Part shown: piece after piece, positions 47,943 to 56,528 of the stretch
Numbering within the stretch: the stretch's first letter is position 1
Layout: each line of letters begins with the position of its first letter
From: Burkholderiales bacterium
Lineage (GTDB): Bacteria; Pseudomonadota; Gammaproteobacteria; Burkholderiales; Burkholderiaceae_C
Assembly: GCA_016213205.1 (NCBI GenBank)
Contig: JACRAZ010000035.1
Span: 62,001 to 126,000, forward strand
Direction of reading: 5' to 3'
Length of the DNA stretch: 64,000 bases
Made by a program: the position numbers and the translations under genes
The notes under the pieces: generated by a model
Told to the model about the DNA's origin: nothing
Databases searched by the model: none
What the model saw: the letters and a program-made list of their open reading frames with translations, nothing else

Positions 47943-49163
47943 ATGAGCACGACCCCCGGCAAGATCCTCGTCGCCCAGGGCGGCGGCCCCACCGCGGTGA
48001 TCAACCAGTCGCTCGTGGGCGTGGTGCTGGAAGCGCGGCGCCACAGGGGCATCGAGCGCGTCTACGGCGCGCGCCACGGCGTGCGCGGCATCGTCAACGA
48101 GGACTTCGTCGACCTGACCCAGGAAACCAGCCACAACCTGGAGCTGGTGGCCGGCACGCCCGCCTCGGCGCTGGGCTCCACGCGCGACAAGCCCGACCTG
48201 AAGTACTGCCACGAAATCTTCACCGTGCTGCAGGCGCACGGCATCGGGCACTTCTTCTACATCGGCGGCAACGATTCGTCGGACACCGTGCGCATCGTGG
48301 CCGAGGAGGCCGCGAAGGCCAGCTACCCGCTGCGCTGCATCCACATCCCCAAGACGATCGACAACGACCTGGTGGCCAACGACCACACGCCGGGCTTCCC
48401 CTCGGCGGCGCGTTTCGTGGCCCAGGCCTTTGCCGGCGCCAACCTGGACAACGCGGCACTGCCCGGCGTGTACCTCGCGGTGGTGATGGGCCGCCACGCG
48501 GGCTTTCTCACCGCCGCCTCGGCGCTGGGCAAGAAGTTCCCGGACGACGGCCCGCACCTGATCTACCTGCCCGAGCGCACCTTCGAGCTCGACCGGTTCC
48601 TCGCCGACGTGAAGCTCATGCATGAGCGCCATGGGCGCTGCGTGATCGCGGTGTCCGAGGGCATCCACGATGCCAGCGGCCAGCCCATCGCGGCCCAGCT
48701 CGCCAAAGACCTGGAGCACGATGCGCACGGCAACGTGCAGCTCTCGGGCTCGGGCGCGCTGGCCGACCTGCTGTGCGAGGAGATCAAGGCCAGGCTGGGC
48801 ATCAAGCGCGTGCGCGGCGACACGCTGGGTTACCTGCAGCGCAGCTTCGTCGGCTGCGTGAGCGACGTGGACCAGCGCGAAGCACGTGAGGTCGGCGAAA
48901 AGGCGGTGCAGTTCGCGATGTGGGGCGAACGCAATGGCTCGGTGGCCATCAAGCGCACCGGCTTCTACTCGGTGGACTATGAGCTGGTGCCGCTGGAGGA
49001 CGTGGCCGGCAAGACCCGCGTGATGGACGACGCCTTCATCAGCCCCAGCGGCACCGACGTGACCGATGCGTTCCGGCTCTACCTGCGCCCGCTGCTGGGC
49101 TCGGGCATGCCCGATGCGTACCGGCTGCGGCCAGCGCCGGTGGCCAAGGTGCTGGGGCGCTGA
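47943..49163 (+). CDS. 6-phosphofructokinase, pyrophosphate-dependent type
   Basis: 406 residues. PFK motifs: QGGGPTAVINQSLVG (start), IGGNDSSDT at 107-115 and IPKTIDNDL at 135-143, then ALPGVYLAVVMGRHAGFLTA. The residues that tell donors apart are Asp111 (Gly in ATP enzymes) and Lys137 (Gly in E. coli PFK), both of the pyrophosphate type. It would make glycolytic phosphorylation reversible and spend PPi instead of ATP. Standalone gene with a GGAGGA site before the start. Confidence 0.87.
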   Translation: MSTTPGKILVAQGGGPTAVINQSLVGVVLEARRHRGIERVYGARHGVRGIVNEDFVDLTQETSHNLELVAGTPASALGSTRDKPDLKYCHEIFTVLQAHGIGHFFYIGGNDSSDTVRIVAEEAAKASYPLRCIHIPKTIDNDLVANDHTPGFPSAARFVAQAFAGANLDNAALPGVYLAVVMGRHAGFLTAASALGKKFPDDGPHLIYLPERTFELDRFLADVKLMHERHGRCVIAVSEGIHDASGQPIAAQLAKDLEHDAHGNVQLSGSGALADLLCEEIKARLGIKRVRGDTLGYLQRSFVGCVSDVDQREAREVGEKAVQFAMWGERNGSVAIKRTGFYSVDYELVPLEDVAGKTRVMDDAFISPSGTDVTDAFRLYLRPLLGSGMPDAYRLRPAPVAKVLGR

Positions 49164-49208
49164 GGCGCCGGGCCTCGCGCCTGGCCCAGCTTCGGGTAGC
49201 GCCGGGGT

Positions 49209-49289
49209 TCAGCGCAGCGCCGAGGCCGCCACGTGTCAGCGCAGCGCCGAGGCCGCCACGTGTCAGCGCGGCGCCGAGGCCGCCGCGGG
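49209..49289 (+). repeat. 27-bp tandem repeat, three copies, spanning a gene end
   Basis: Copies 49209-49235 and 49236-49262 are identical; 49263-49289 is a variant with two changes near each end of the unit. The third copy is the 3' end of the minus-strand gene (…AAASAPR-stop). Reading the minus strand on through, copies 2 and 1 each give HVAASALR-stop in the same frame, because 27 is a multiple of 3. The gene end has thus been tripled with its stop codon. Confidence 0.9.
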
Positions 49290-49925
49290 GGGCACCAGCA
49301 TGTCCGGCGGGCAACTGGGCTCCACATCCATGCCCAGCGGCAGGTACAGCTGCTGCACGGCGCCCGGCGACGGCCAGCCGCTCAGGCGCACGTGCAGGCC
49401 TTCGCCGCTGGTGCAGTGCGCCACCTGCACCGCGCCCGGCAGGCCGGCCCAGCGCAGCGTGAGCCCCTGGGCCGACAGGTTCGAGACCGTGGCCCCGGCA
49501 CCCGTGAAGGCGAGCGCGATCACCGGCATCGTGGGGGCCGGCCGGGCGCGTGCGCTGCGCCCGGCCATCGGTGCAGACGGACCGGCCGCGCCCAGCGACA
49601 GGGCGCCCGCCGGCACCGCGCCGCGCGCCGCGCCCAGCTGCAGGCAGCAGCGGGCACGGCTTGCGGCAGGGGCGTCCGCCGGCGCCAGCGGCACCCAGTG
49701 CAGGCGCTGGCCCAGCACCAGCCGGCCCGGCGCAAACGGGTAGGCCACGCCGGGGTAGGCTGCGGCGGCAGCGCCCACCACGCGCAGGTCGGCCAGCGCC
49801 AGCACCGGGCCGCTGCCACCGGCCGTGGCGCCGCCGCCTGCATGGGCGATGGCGGCGGCGCACGCCAGCAGGGTGGTGGCCACCGCCGCACGTGCGGGCT
49901 GTGCGCCGCGGTGATCAATGGCCAT
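49263..49925 (-). CDS. Secreted protein of unknown function, candidate immunity protein
   Basis: 220 residues from ATG at 49925, 11 bp inside the M15 gene end. Signal peptide (ARAAVATTLLACAAAIAHA) then an Ala/Gly/Pro-rich mature protein with a beta pattern (VLALADLRVVG, VIALAFTGAGATVSNL, LYLPLGMDVEPSC) and few Cys. No family recognised. Downstream of a signal-less M15 peptidase, it could be the periplasmic inhibitor of that enzyme, an arrangement like the effector/lipoprotein pair at 37365-40107. Its stop is the first of three in the tandem repeat. Sure of the ORF, unsure of the role. Confidence 0.65.
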   Translation of the reverse strand: MAIDHRGAQPARAAVATTLLACAAAIAHAGGGATAGGSGPVLALADLRVVGAAAAAYPGVAYPFAPGRLVLGQRLHWVPLAPADAPAASRARCCLQLGAARGAVPAGALSLGAAGPSAPMAGRSARARPAPTMPVIALAFTGAGATVSNLSAQGLTLRWAGLPGAVQVAHCTSGEGLHVRLSGWPSPGAVQQLYLPLGMDVEPSCPPDMLVPPAAASAPR

Positions 49926-50457
49926 CGTCGGACCAGTGCGGTGGGTCGCTCGCCAGCTTGTGCACGCCGTAGCTTGCGCCCACGCTGTGCAGGTCGGCGG
50001 CGGTGCGCAGGCGAACCTCGTCGCCCTCGGCATCGCGCACGGTGCGACCGAGAAAGTTCGAGATCGTCATGTCGATGGCGCGGCCTTCGGTGTGGCGCGA
50101 TGTCAGCGCAGGGCGGAAGACGATACCGTACTGCCCCACCATGCCCAGCGCTGCCGCGCGCGACGCGGTGGCGTTGGGGCGGCCCTGGCGGTCGCGGTGC
50201 ACCCAGTCGATGTCGACCCCGGCCATCGCCGGCACGGTGGCCGCATCCGCCTGCTCGCGGCCGATGCGCCAGGCGTGGTGCATCAGGTAGGCCCGCTCGG
50301 GCGGGCGCAAGGTGGCCGCGATGGACACCCCGGCGCCGGCCGCCCGCAGTGCCTGCAGGAATTCGGCCACCGACAAGGCGAACGTGGGCGACAGGTCGGA
50401 CACATCGGTGCTGGTGGGAAAACGCGCGATCCAGATCGGCCCGCTCAGTTGCGGCAT
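49915..50457 (-). CDS. M15-like / hedgehog-fold peptidase domain protein
   Basis: 180 residues from ATG at 50457, chosen because upstream codons are not coding-like. Zinc motif of the LAS/M15 family: SRHTEGRAIDM (His122, Asp129) and DPPHWSDDG (His174) at the end. Such enzymes cut peptide crosslinks of the cell wall. There is no signal sequence, so it is not an ordinary secreted endopeptidase; phage endolysins and T6SS effectors share this trait. No phage or vgrG genes lie next to it. The following secreted protein, overlapping by 11 bp, is the likely partner. Confidence 0.7.
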   Translation of the reverse strand: MPQLSGPIWIARFPTSTDVSDLSPTFALSVAEFLQALRAAGAGVSIAATLRPPERAYLMHHAWRIGREQADAATVPAMAGVDIDWVHRDRQGRPNATASRAAALGMVGQYGIVFRPALTSRHTEGRAIDMTISNFLGRTVRDAEGDEVRLRTAADLHSVGASYGVHKLASDPPHWSDDGH

Positions 50458-50609
50458 GGTGAGTCCTCGTTGTGCGACGGCGCGGGACTGTCGCACGGCT
50501 GATGACGCGCAAAAGGTGCGGCCAGGCAACAAGCTGTAAGCCGACGGCTTCAGCCTAGGGAGAGATACTGCGCGACACCCGGCCACGCCGCCCGCAGAAG
50601 ACACCCGCG

Positions 50610-51260
50610 ATGACTTCCGACCACCCCACCCACCGCGCCCAGCTCGTGCACCATGCGAGGCGCCTGGTCCCGCTGGGCCTGGCCACCGGCAGCTCGGGCA
50701 ACCTGAGCATCCGCGTGCCCGGCGGCATGCTGATCACGCCCAGCGGCATGGACTACGACACGCTGCAGCCCGAGGACATGGTGTTCGTCGGCGACGACGG
50801 GCAGTGGCAGCACGTGCTGGACCCGTCGTCCGAATGGCGCATGCACCAGGCCGTGTACCAGGCCCGGCCCGAGGCCGGTGCGGTGGTGCACGGCCACCCC
50901 ACCTATGCCACGGTGCTGGCGATCCGCCGCATGGCGATCCCGGCGCTGCACTACATGATCGCCGCCGCGGGCGGCTCGTCGATCCGCTGCGCGCCGTACC
51001 ACACCTATGGCAGCGCCGAGCTCTCGGCCGCCGCGGTGGACGCGCTCGAGGGCCGCAAGGCCTGCCTGCTGGCCAACCACGGGCTGCTGGCCTTCGAGCG
51101 CGACTTGGCCCGCGCGATGTGGCTCGCCAGGGAGGTGGAAACCCTGGCCCAGCAGTACGTGATGACCCTGCAGCTCGGAGGGCCTGTGCTGCTGGAAGAC
51201 GACGAGATCTCGCGCGTGGTGGACAAGTTCAGCCGCTACGGATTGAAGCAACGCGACTGA
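50610..51260 (+). CDS. Class II aldolase/adducin family protein (fuculose-phosphate aldolase-like)
   Basis: 216 residues. Class II aldolase fold: LATGSSGNLSIRVPGGMLITPSGMDYD (start; GNxSxR phosphate/metal loop), Glu in PSSEWRMHQAVYQ (about residue 74), metal His-x-His in VVHGHPTYAT, and third His in LLANHGLLAF. These ligands fit the L-fuculose-1-phosphate/ribulose-phosphate epimerase family. Substrate not readable; in many Burkholderiales such genes act on sugar phosphates or in salvage paths. It stands alone. Confidence 0.88.
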   Translation: MTSDHPTHRAQLVHHARRLVPLGLATGSSGNLSIRVPGGMLITPSGMDYDTLQPEDMVFVGDDGQWQHVLDPSSEWRMHQAVYQARPEAGAVVHGHPTYATVLAIRRMAIPALHYMIAAAGGSSIRCAPYHTYGSAELSAAAVDALEGRKACLLANHGLLAFERDLARAMWLAREVETLAQQYVMTLQLGGPVLLEDDEISRVVDKFSRYGLKQRD

Positions 51261-51390
51261 ATCGCCGCCGTCAAGCCCCTCGCTGCGGGGTGCCTCGGAA
51301 CTTGCTAGTCACCGGGCCGTCATCGACATTCGATGTGATGGCGGATTGCCCGCGCAACCGCGCCCGTGCCACCCCCCGCGAGGACACACC

Positions 51391-54300
51391 GTGATCAGTC
51401 TCCTGAATGGCTCGACCTACACCCAGAACTTCGACACCCTGGCCAGCAGCGGCACGGGCTCGGTGCTGCCTGATGGCTGGTTCTTCGCCGAGACCGGCAC
51501 CAATGCCAACACGCTGTACACCGCCGGCACCGGCAGCGGCAATGCCGGCGACACCTACAGCTTTGGCGCCAGCGGCAGCACCGAGCGCGCACTCGGCGGC
51601 CTGCTCTCGGGCAGCCTGACGCCCATCCTCGGTGCGCAGCTCAGCAACGACACCGGCGCCACGATCACGGCGATTGCGCTCAGCTACACCGGCGAGCAGT
51701 GGCGGGTGGGGACCCTGGCGCGCACCGATCGCCTGGACTTCCAGTACAGCCTGAACGCCAGCTCGCTGAGCACCGGCACCTGGGTGGATGTGAACGCGCT
51801 GGACTTCGTGGCCCCCACCACCACCGGCAGCACCGGCGCGCTGAACGGCAACGCCGCACTCAACCGCAGCCTGGTGAGCGGCAGCATCGACACCCTGAAC
51901 CTGGCGCCCGGCGCCACGATCTGGTTCCGCTGGACCGACTTCAACGCCTCCGGGGCCGACGACGGGCTGGCCATCGACGATCTCTCGATCACCACCACCA
52001 CCACGGGCGGCGGCGGGCTGCCGCTGGTGAACCTGTCGGTCAGCAGCCATGCGGCCAGCGAAGCCGGCGCCACCGTGATCACCGTGACCGCCACCGCCTC
52101 GGCCGCGGTGAGCGGCGCGCAGACGGTCACGCTCGCGGTCTCGGGCAGCGGCATCAGCGCCGCCGACTACCTGCTGAGCAACGCCACCATCACCATCCCG
52201 GCGGGCCAGACCAGCGGCTCGGTGAGCTTCATCGTCAGCGACGACGCCACGCCCGAGCCCACCGAGACCGCCACGCTGTCCATCGCCTCGGCCTCGGCCG
52301 GTCTCGTGCCGGGCAGCAGCAGCAGCCAGGACGTGGTGATCACCGACCACGCGCGCAGCTTCCTCACCAAGCTGGGCGGCGCCACCAGCGCTCACGGCGC
52401 CGAGATCCCGGCCTTCGATGCGGCGAGCCAGCGGCTCTACGTGGTGGCCGGCCCCACGGTGGACATCTACGGCCTCGGCGCCAACGGCGCCCTCGCCGCG
52501 CTGGGCACGCTGGCGCCGGGCTTCACGCCCGAGGCCGGCACCAGCGCCGCGCCCACCAGCGCCGCGGTGCACGGCGGCCTGCTCGCGGTGGCCTATGACG
52601 TGACGGACGTGGCCACCGGCGCCCACGGCGCCGGCCGCGTGACCCTGTTCAACGCGGCCGACGGCAGCGTGATCACCAGCCTCACCGTGGGCCACCTGCC
52701 CGACATGCTGGCCTTCTCGCCCGACGGGCTGCGGCTGCTGGTGGCCAACGAAGGCGAGCCCAACAGCTACGGCCAGGCCAGCTCGGTGGACCCGGAAGGC
52801 TCGGTGAGCATCATCAACCTGAGCGCGGGCGCCGCCGCCGCCACAGTGCAGACGGCCGGCTTCGGCGCCTTCAACGCCCAGGCCGCGGCGCTGCAGGCCG
52901 CCGGCGTGCGCATCTACGGCCCCGGCGCCACGGTGGCGCAGGACCTGGAGCCCGAATACATCACCATCACGCCCGATGGCGCGAGCGCGCTCGTCACGCT
53001 GCAGGAGAACAACGCGATCGCGCTGGTGGACATCGCCAGCGCCACCGTGCTGCAGGTGCTGCCGCTGGGCGTGCAGGACTTCAGCCAGCCCGGCCACGGC
53101 CTGGACGCGAGCGACCGCGACCTGGACGGCACGCTGGGCACGATCAACATCCGCAACTGGCCGGTGGTGGGCCTGCTGCAGCCCGATGCCATCACCCAGT
53201 TCACGGTGGGTGGCCAGACCTACTTCATCACCGCCAACGAAGGCGATTCACGCAGCTACACCGGCTACAGCGAGGAAGTGCGCGTCTCCGCCGGCAGCTA
53301 CGACCTCGACAACACGGCGTTCCCGGACGAGGCCGCGCTCAAGGGCAACACCCAGCTCGGCCGGCTGCAGGTCAGCAACGCCGGCGGCGACCTCGACAAC
53401 GACGGTGACATCGACCAGATCCAGGCCTTCGGCGGCCGCTCGTTCACCATCTGGAGCAGCAGCGGCCAGCGCGTGTTCGACAGCGGCGACCAGCTCGAGC
53501 GGATCACCGCCACGCGGGTGCCGCCACTGTTCAATTCCGACGGCAGCGCCACCAGCTTCGACACCCGCAGCGACAACAAGGGCCCCGAACCCGAAGGCCT
53601 GGCCATCGGCGTGGTGGGCGGCCACACCTATGCCTTCATCGGCCTGGAGCGCGTGGGCGACGTGATCGTGTTCGACGTCAGCAACCCCGCGGCGCCGAGC
53701 TTCGTGCAGTACATCAACCTGCCGGAAGACGTGGCCCCCGAAGGCCTGCTGTTCGTGCCCGCGGCCAGCAGCCCCACCGGCGCGCCGCTGCTGATCACCG
53801 CCAACGAGGCCAGCGGCACGGTGGCGGTGTTCGCCATCACGGTGCCGCTGCGCATTGCCGACATCCAGGGCGCGGGCCACATCTCGCCGCTGCTGGCCTC
53901 GGCCAGCGCCACCGCGGCGGTGCAGGACGTGCCGGGCATCGTGACCGCCATCGCGTCCAACGGCTTCTACATCCAGGACCCGCAGCCCGATGGCAACCTG
54001 GCCACCTCGGACGCGATCTTCGTCTTCACCGGCACCAACTCGCCGATCCGCGCCGCGCGCACGGTGGGCGAGGCGGTGAAGGTCAGCGGCACGGTGTCGG
54101 AGTTCCGCCCCGGCAACGAGGCAGACAACCTCACGGTGACCGAGATCTCGAACAACGCCGGCGTGCGGGCGCTCAGCGTCAGCGCCTGGACCGACGCGCC
54201 CAGCACCACCATCACGCCCGTGGTGCTGGGCCAGGACCGGGTGCTGCCCACGCAGGTGATCAACGACGACTTCACGACCCCCGGCAATGTGGAGGCGAGC

Positions 54301-55959
54301 GGCGACTTCGACCCCGTGCACGAGGGCATCGACTTCTTCGAAAGCCTCGAAGGCATGTGGGTGCAGGTGAACAACGCGGTGGCCACGTCGCCCACCATCG
54401 CCAATGGCACCTCGCAGGGCATCTGGGTGCTGGCCGACAACGGCAGCGGCGCCACCAGCACCACCGTGCGCGGCGGCAGCCTGATCACCGCCACCGACTA
54501 CAACCCCGAACGCATCCTGCTCGACGACCTGAACAACGCCACGCCGATGCCGCTGGTCGACGTGGGCGCGCGGCTGGGCACGGTGCGCGGCGTCGTCAAC
54601 TACGAGTTCGGCAACTACGAGGTGCAGCTCCCCACCGAGCCGACCGTCGTGACCGCCTCGCCGCTGACGCCTGAAGTGACCGGCCTCGCGCCCGGCGCCA
54701 GCCAGCTGCGGGTGGGTAATTTCAACGTCGAGAACCTCGACCCCGGCGACAGCGCGGCCAAGTTCGCCGCGCTGGCCCAGGCCATCGTCACCAACCTGAA
54801 GGCACCCGACATCCTGACGCTGGAGGAGGTGCAGGACAACAACGGCGCCGTCAACGACAGCGTGGTCTCGGCCAGCGTCACGCTGCAGATGCTGATCGAC
54901 GCCATCGCCGCCATTCCCGGCGCGCCGGTCTACCAGTACCGGCAGATCGACCCGGCGCCCGACAGCTCGGGCGGCGAGCCCGGCGGCAACATCCGCGTGG
55001 TGTTCCTCTACAACCCGGCGACGGTGGGATTCGTCGAAGGCTCGCTGGCCACGCTGGACGGCCCCGCCTTCGCCAACAGCCGCAAGCCGCTGGTGGGCAC
55101 CTTCACGTTCCATGGTGAGCAGCTCACCGTGATCGGCAACCACTTCAGCTCCAAGGGCGGCGACCAGCCGCTGTTCGGCGTGACGCAGCCGCCGGTGCTC
55201 ACCAGCGAGGCCATCCGCCTGCAACAGGCCGATGCGGTGGCCGACCACGTGGATGCGCTGCTGGCGGCCAACCCGCATGCCAACATCATCGTCGCGGGCG
55301 ACCTGAACGACTTCGAGTTCTCCACCCCCGTCGCGCGGCTGAAGGCCACCGGGCTCGATGCGCTGATCGAGACCCTGCCCGCCAACGAGCGCTACAGCTA
55401 CAACTACCAGGGCAATGCGCAGACGCTGGACCACATCCTGGCCAGCGACCGGCTCTCGGGCCGGCTGCAGGGCTTCGACGTGGTGCACATCAACTCCGAG
55501 TTCGCCACCCAGATGAGCGACCACGACCCCAGCGTGGCGAGCTTCACCATCCCGCTGGGCCAGCTGGTCACCGGCGGCAGCGGCCGCGACACGCTCACCG
55601 GCACCACCGCCAACGACACGCTCACCGGTGGCGCGGGGCGCGACACGCTCACCGGCGGCGCCGGTGCCGACCACTTCGTCTACAGCAGCCTGCTCGACGC
55701 CGGCGACCTGATCACCGACTTCGAGCGCGGCATCGACCACCTGACGATCAGCGCGCTTCTCACCAGCGTGGGCTACGCGGGCAGCAAGCCGGTGAGCGAC
55801 GGCTACCTGGGCCTCACGCCCGGCAGCGGCCGCGCCTACGTCACCTTCGATGCCGACGGCAGCGCCGGCCCCGGGGCCGCGCGCGTGCTGGTGGAGCTGG
55901 TGGGCTACACCGGCACCAGCGCGGCCGAACTGCTGGACCCCGTGCCCGGCGGCCTGTGA
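51391..55959 (+). CDS. Large secreted nuclease (ExeM/NucH-like) with propeller domain and RTX tail
   Basis: 1522 residues from GTG at 51391 with AGGA before it. Order: N-terminal beta domain (1-210, starts NGSTYTQNFDTLA), a Calx-beta-like domain (about 215-320), a choice-of-anchor I/phytase-like propeller (about 325-840: MLAFSPDGLRLLVANEGEP, ANEGDSRSY), an OB-like region as in ExeM (about 845-1100), an endonuclease/exonuclease/phosphatase domain (about 1105-1390: VGNFNVENLD, LTLEEVQDNNG, NHFSSKGGD, VAGDLNDFEF, MSDHDPSVA), RTX nonapeptides (about 1393-1425) and a type I end domain. No Sec signal, so type I secretion is likely. It probably degrades extracellular DNA. Confidence 0.88.
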   Translation: MISLLNGSTYTQNFDTLASSGTGSVLPDGWFFAETGTNANTLYTAGTGSGNAGDTYSFGASGSTERALGGLLSGSLTPILGAQLSNDTGATITAIALSYTGEQWRVGTLARTDRLDFQYSLNASSLSTGTWVDVNALDFVAPTTTGSTGALNGNAALNRSLVSGSIDTLNLAPGATIWFRWTDFNASGADDGLAIDDLSITTTTTGGGGLPLVNLSVSSHAASEAGATVITVTATASAAVSGAQTVTLAVSGSGISAADYLLSNATITIPAGQTSGSVSFIVSDDATPEPTETATLSIASASAGLVPGSSSSQDVVITDHARSFLTKLGGATSAHGAEIPAFDAASQRLYVVAGPTVDIYGLGANGALAALGTLAPGFTPEAGTSAAPTSAAVHGGLLAVAYDVTDVATGAHGAGRVTLFNAADGSVITSLTVGHLPDMLAFSPDGLRLLVANEGEPNSYGQASSVDPEGSVSIINLSAGAAAATVQTAGFGAFNAQAAALQAAGVRIYGPGATVAQDLEPEYITITPDGASALVTLQENNAIALVDIASATVLQVLPLGVQDFSQPGHGLDASDRDLDGTLGTINIRNWPVVGLLQPDAITQFTVGGQTYFITANEGDSRSYTGYSEEVRVSAGSYDLDNTAFPDEAALKGNTQLGRLQVSNAGGDLDNDGDIDQIQAFGGRSFTIWSSSGQRVFDSGDQLERITATRVPPLFNSDGSATSFDTRSDNKGPEPEGLAIGVVGGHTYAFIGLERVGDVIVFDVSNPAAPSFVQYINLPEDVAPEGLLFVPAASSPTGAPLLITANEASGTVAVFAITVPLRIADIQGAGHISPLLASASATAAVQDVPGIVTAIASNGFYIQDPQPDGNLATSDAIFVFTGTNSPIRAARTVGEAVKVSGTVSEFRPGNEADNLTVTEISNNAGVRALSVSAWTDAPSTTITPVVLGQDRVLPTQVINDDFTTPGNVEASGDFDPVHEGIDFFESLEGMWVQVNNAVATSPTIANGTSQGIWVLADNGSGATSTTVRGGSLITATDYNPERILLDDLNNATPMPLVDVGARLGTVRGVVNYEFGNYEVQLPTEPTVVTASPLTPEVTGLAPGASQLRVGNFNVENLDPGDSAAKFAALAQAIVTNLKAPDILTLEEVQDNNGAVNDSVVSASVTLQMLIDAIAAIPGAPVYQYRQIDPAPDSSGGEPGGNIRVVFLYNPATVGFVEGSLATLDGPAFANSRKPLVGTFTFHGEQLTVIGNHFSSKGGDQPLFGVTQPPVLTSEAIRLQQADAVADHVDALLAANPHANIIVAGDLNDFEFSTPVARLKATGLDALIETLPANERYSYNYQGNAQTLDHILASDRLSGRLQGFDVVHINSEFATQMSDHDPSVASFTIPLGQLVTGGSGRDTLTGTTANDTLTGGAGRDTLTGGAGADHFVYSSLLDAGDLITDFERGIDHLTISALLTSVGYAGSKPVSDGYLGLTPGSGRAYVTFDADGSAGPGAARVLVELVGYTGTSAAELLDPVPGGL

Positions 55960-56005
55960 ACACGACCCCCCGATCCATCACGACAAGCACTCCGAGGAGC
56001 CTTCC

Positions 56006-56512
56006 ATGAACCGATGCATCACCACCCTGGGCCTGGCCACCGCGCTGGCGCTGGGCGCCGGCGCGCAGGCCGCCGTGGTCAGCGTGAGTTTCCAGGTCAC
56101 GATCGACAGCCAGGGCAGCCTGCTGGGCCAGGTGTTCAGCGGCCAGGCCCGCTTCGACGACCAGGCCTGGGGCCCCGGCTTCGGTGGCGCCGAGGCCTCC
56201 GCACTGGTGGGATTCGACTTCCACTTCGCCGGCCAGCACTACCAGTTCAGCGACCTGGTGTACGGCGACGCGGTGCGCTCGGGCGGCAGCTTCGGCGGGC
56301 TCGATGCACTGGCCGCGGTGTTCAATTTCCTGCCCGCCACCGGGACCTTCGGCGCGAGCTTCGGCTACGACTTCGGCAACGGCGAGGCTGGCACCGGCGC
56401 GGTGAGCTTCGCGCTGCCGCCGGTGCCGGTGCCGGAGCCGGCCACGCCGGCGTTGGCGGGGGCCGCGCTGCTGCTGGCGCTGGCGGCCGCGCGGCGCCAG
56501 CGCCAGCGCTGA
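56006..56512 (+). CDS. PEP-CTERM sorted secreted protein
   Basis: 168 residues. Signal peptide (ITTLGLATALALGAGAQA), a short beta-rich mature part with Gly-rich turns, and a C-terminal PEP-CTERM sorting segment: VPEPATPALAGAALLLALAAA followed by RRQRQR. Exosortase (EpsH-type) would recognise this tail; such proteins belong to extracellular matrix or biofilm systems of environmental betaproteobacteria. No exosortase gene is in the window. It follows the nuclease gene by 46 bp and could be cotranscribed. Confidence 0.87.
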   Translation: MNRCITTLGLATALALGAGAQAAVVSVSFQVTIDSQGSLLGQVFSGQARFDDQAWGPGFGGAEASALVGFDFHFAGQHYQFSDLVYGDAVRSGGSFGGLDALAAVFNFLPATGTFGASFGYDFGNGEAGTGAVSFALPPVPVPEPATPALAGAALLLALAAARRQRQR

Positions 56513-56528
56513 AGCCACAATCGGGGGC

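Noticed and set aside
49155-49182. Short hairpins after the phosphofructokinase stop
   Set aside because: Stems of only 5-6 bp in GC-rich DNA with no T-tract; expected by chance.
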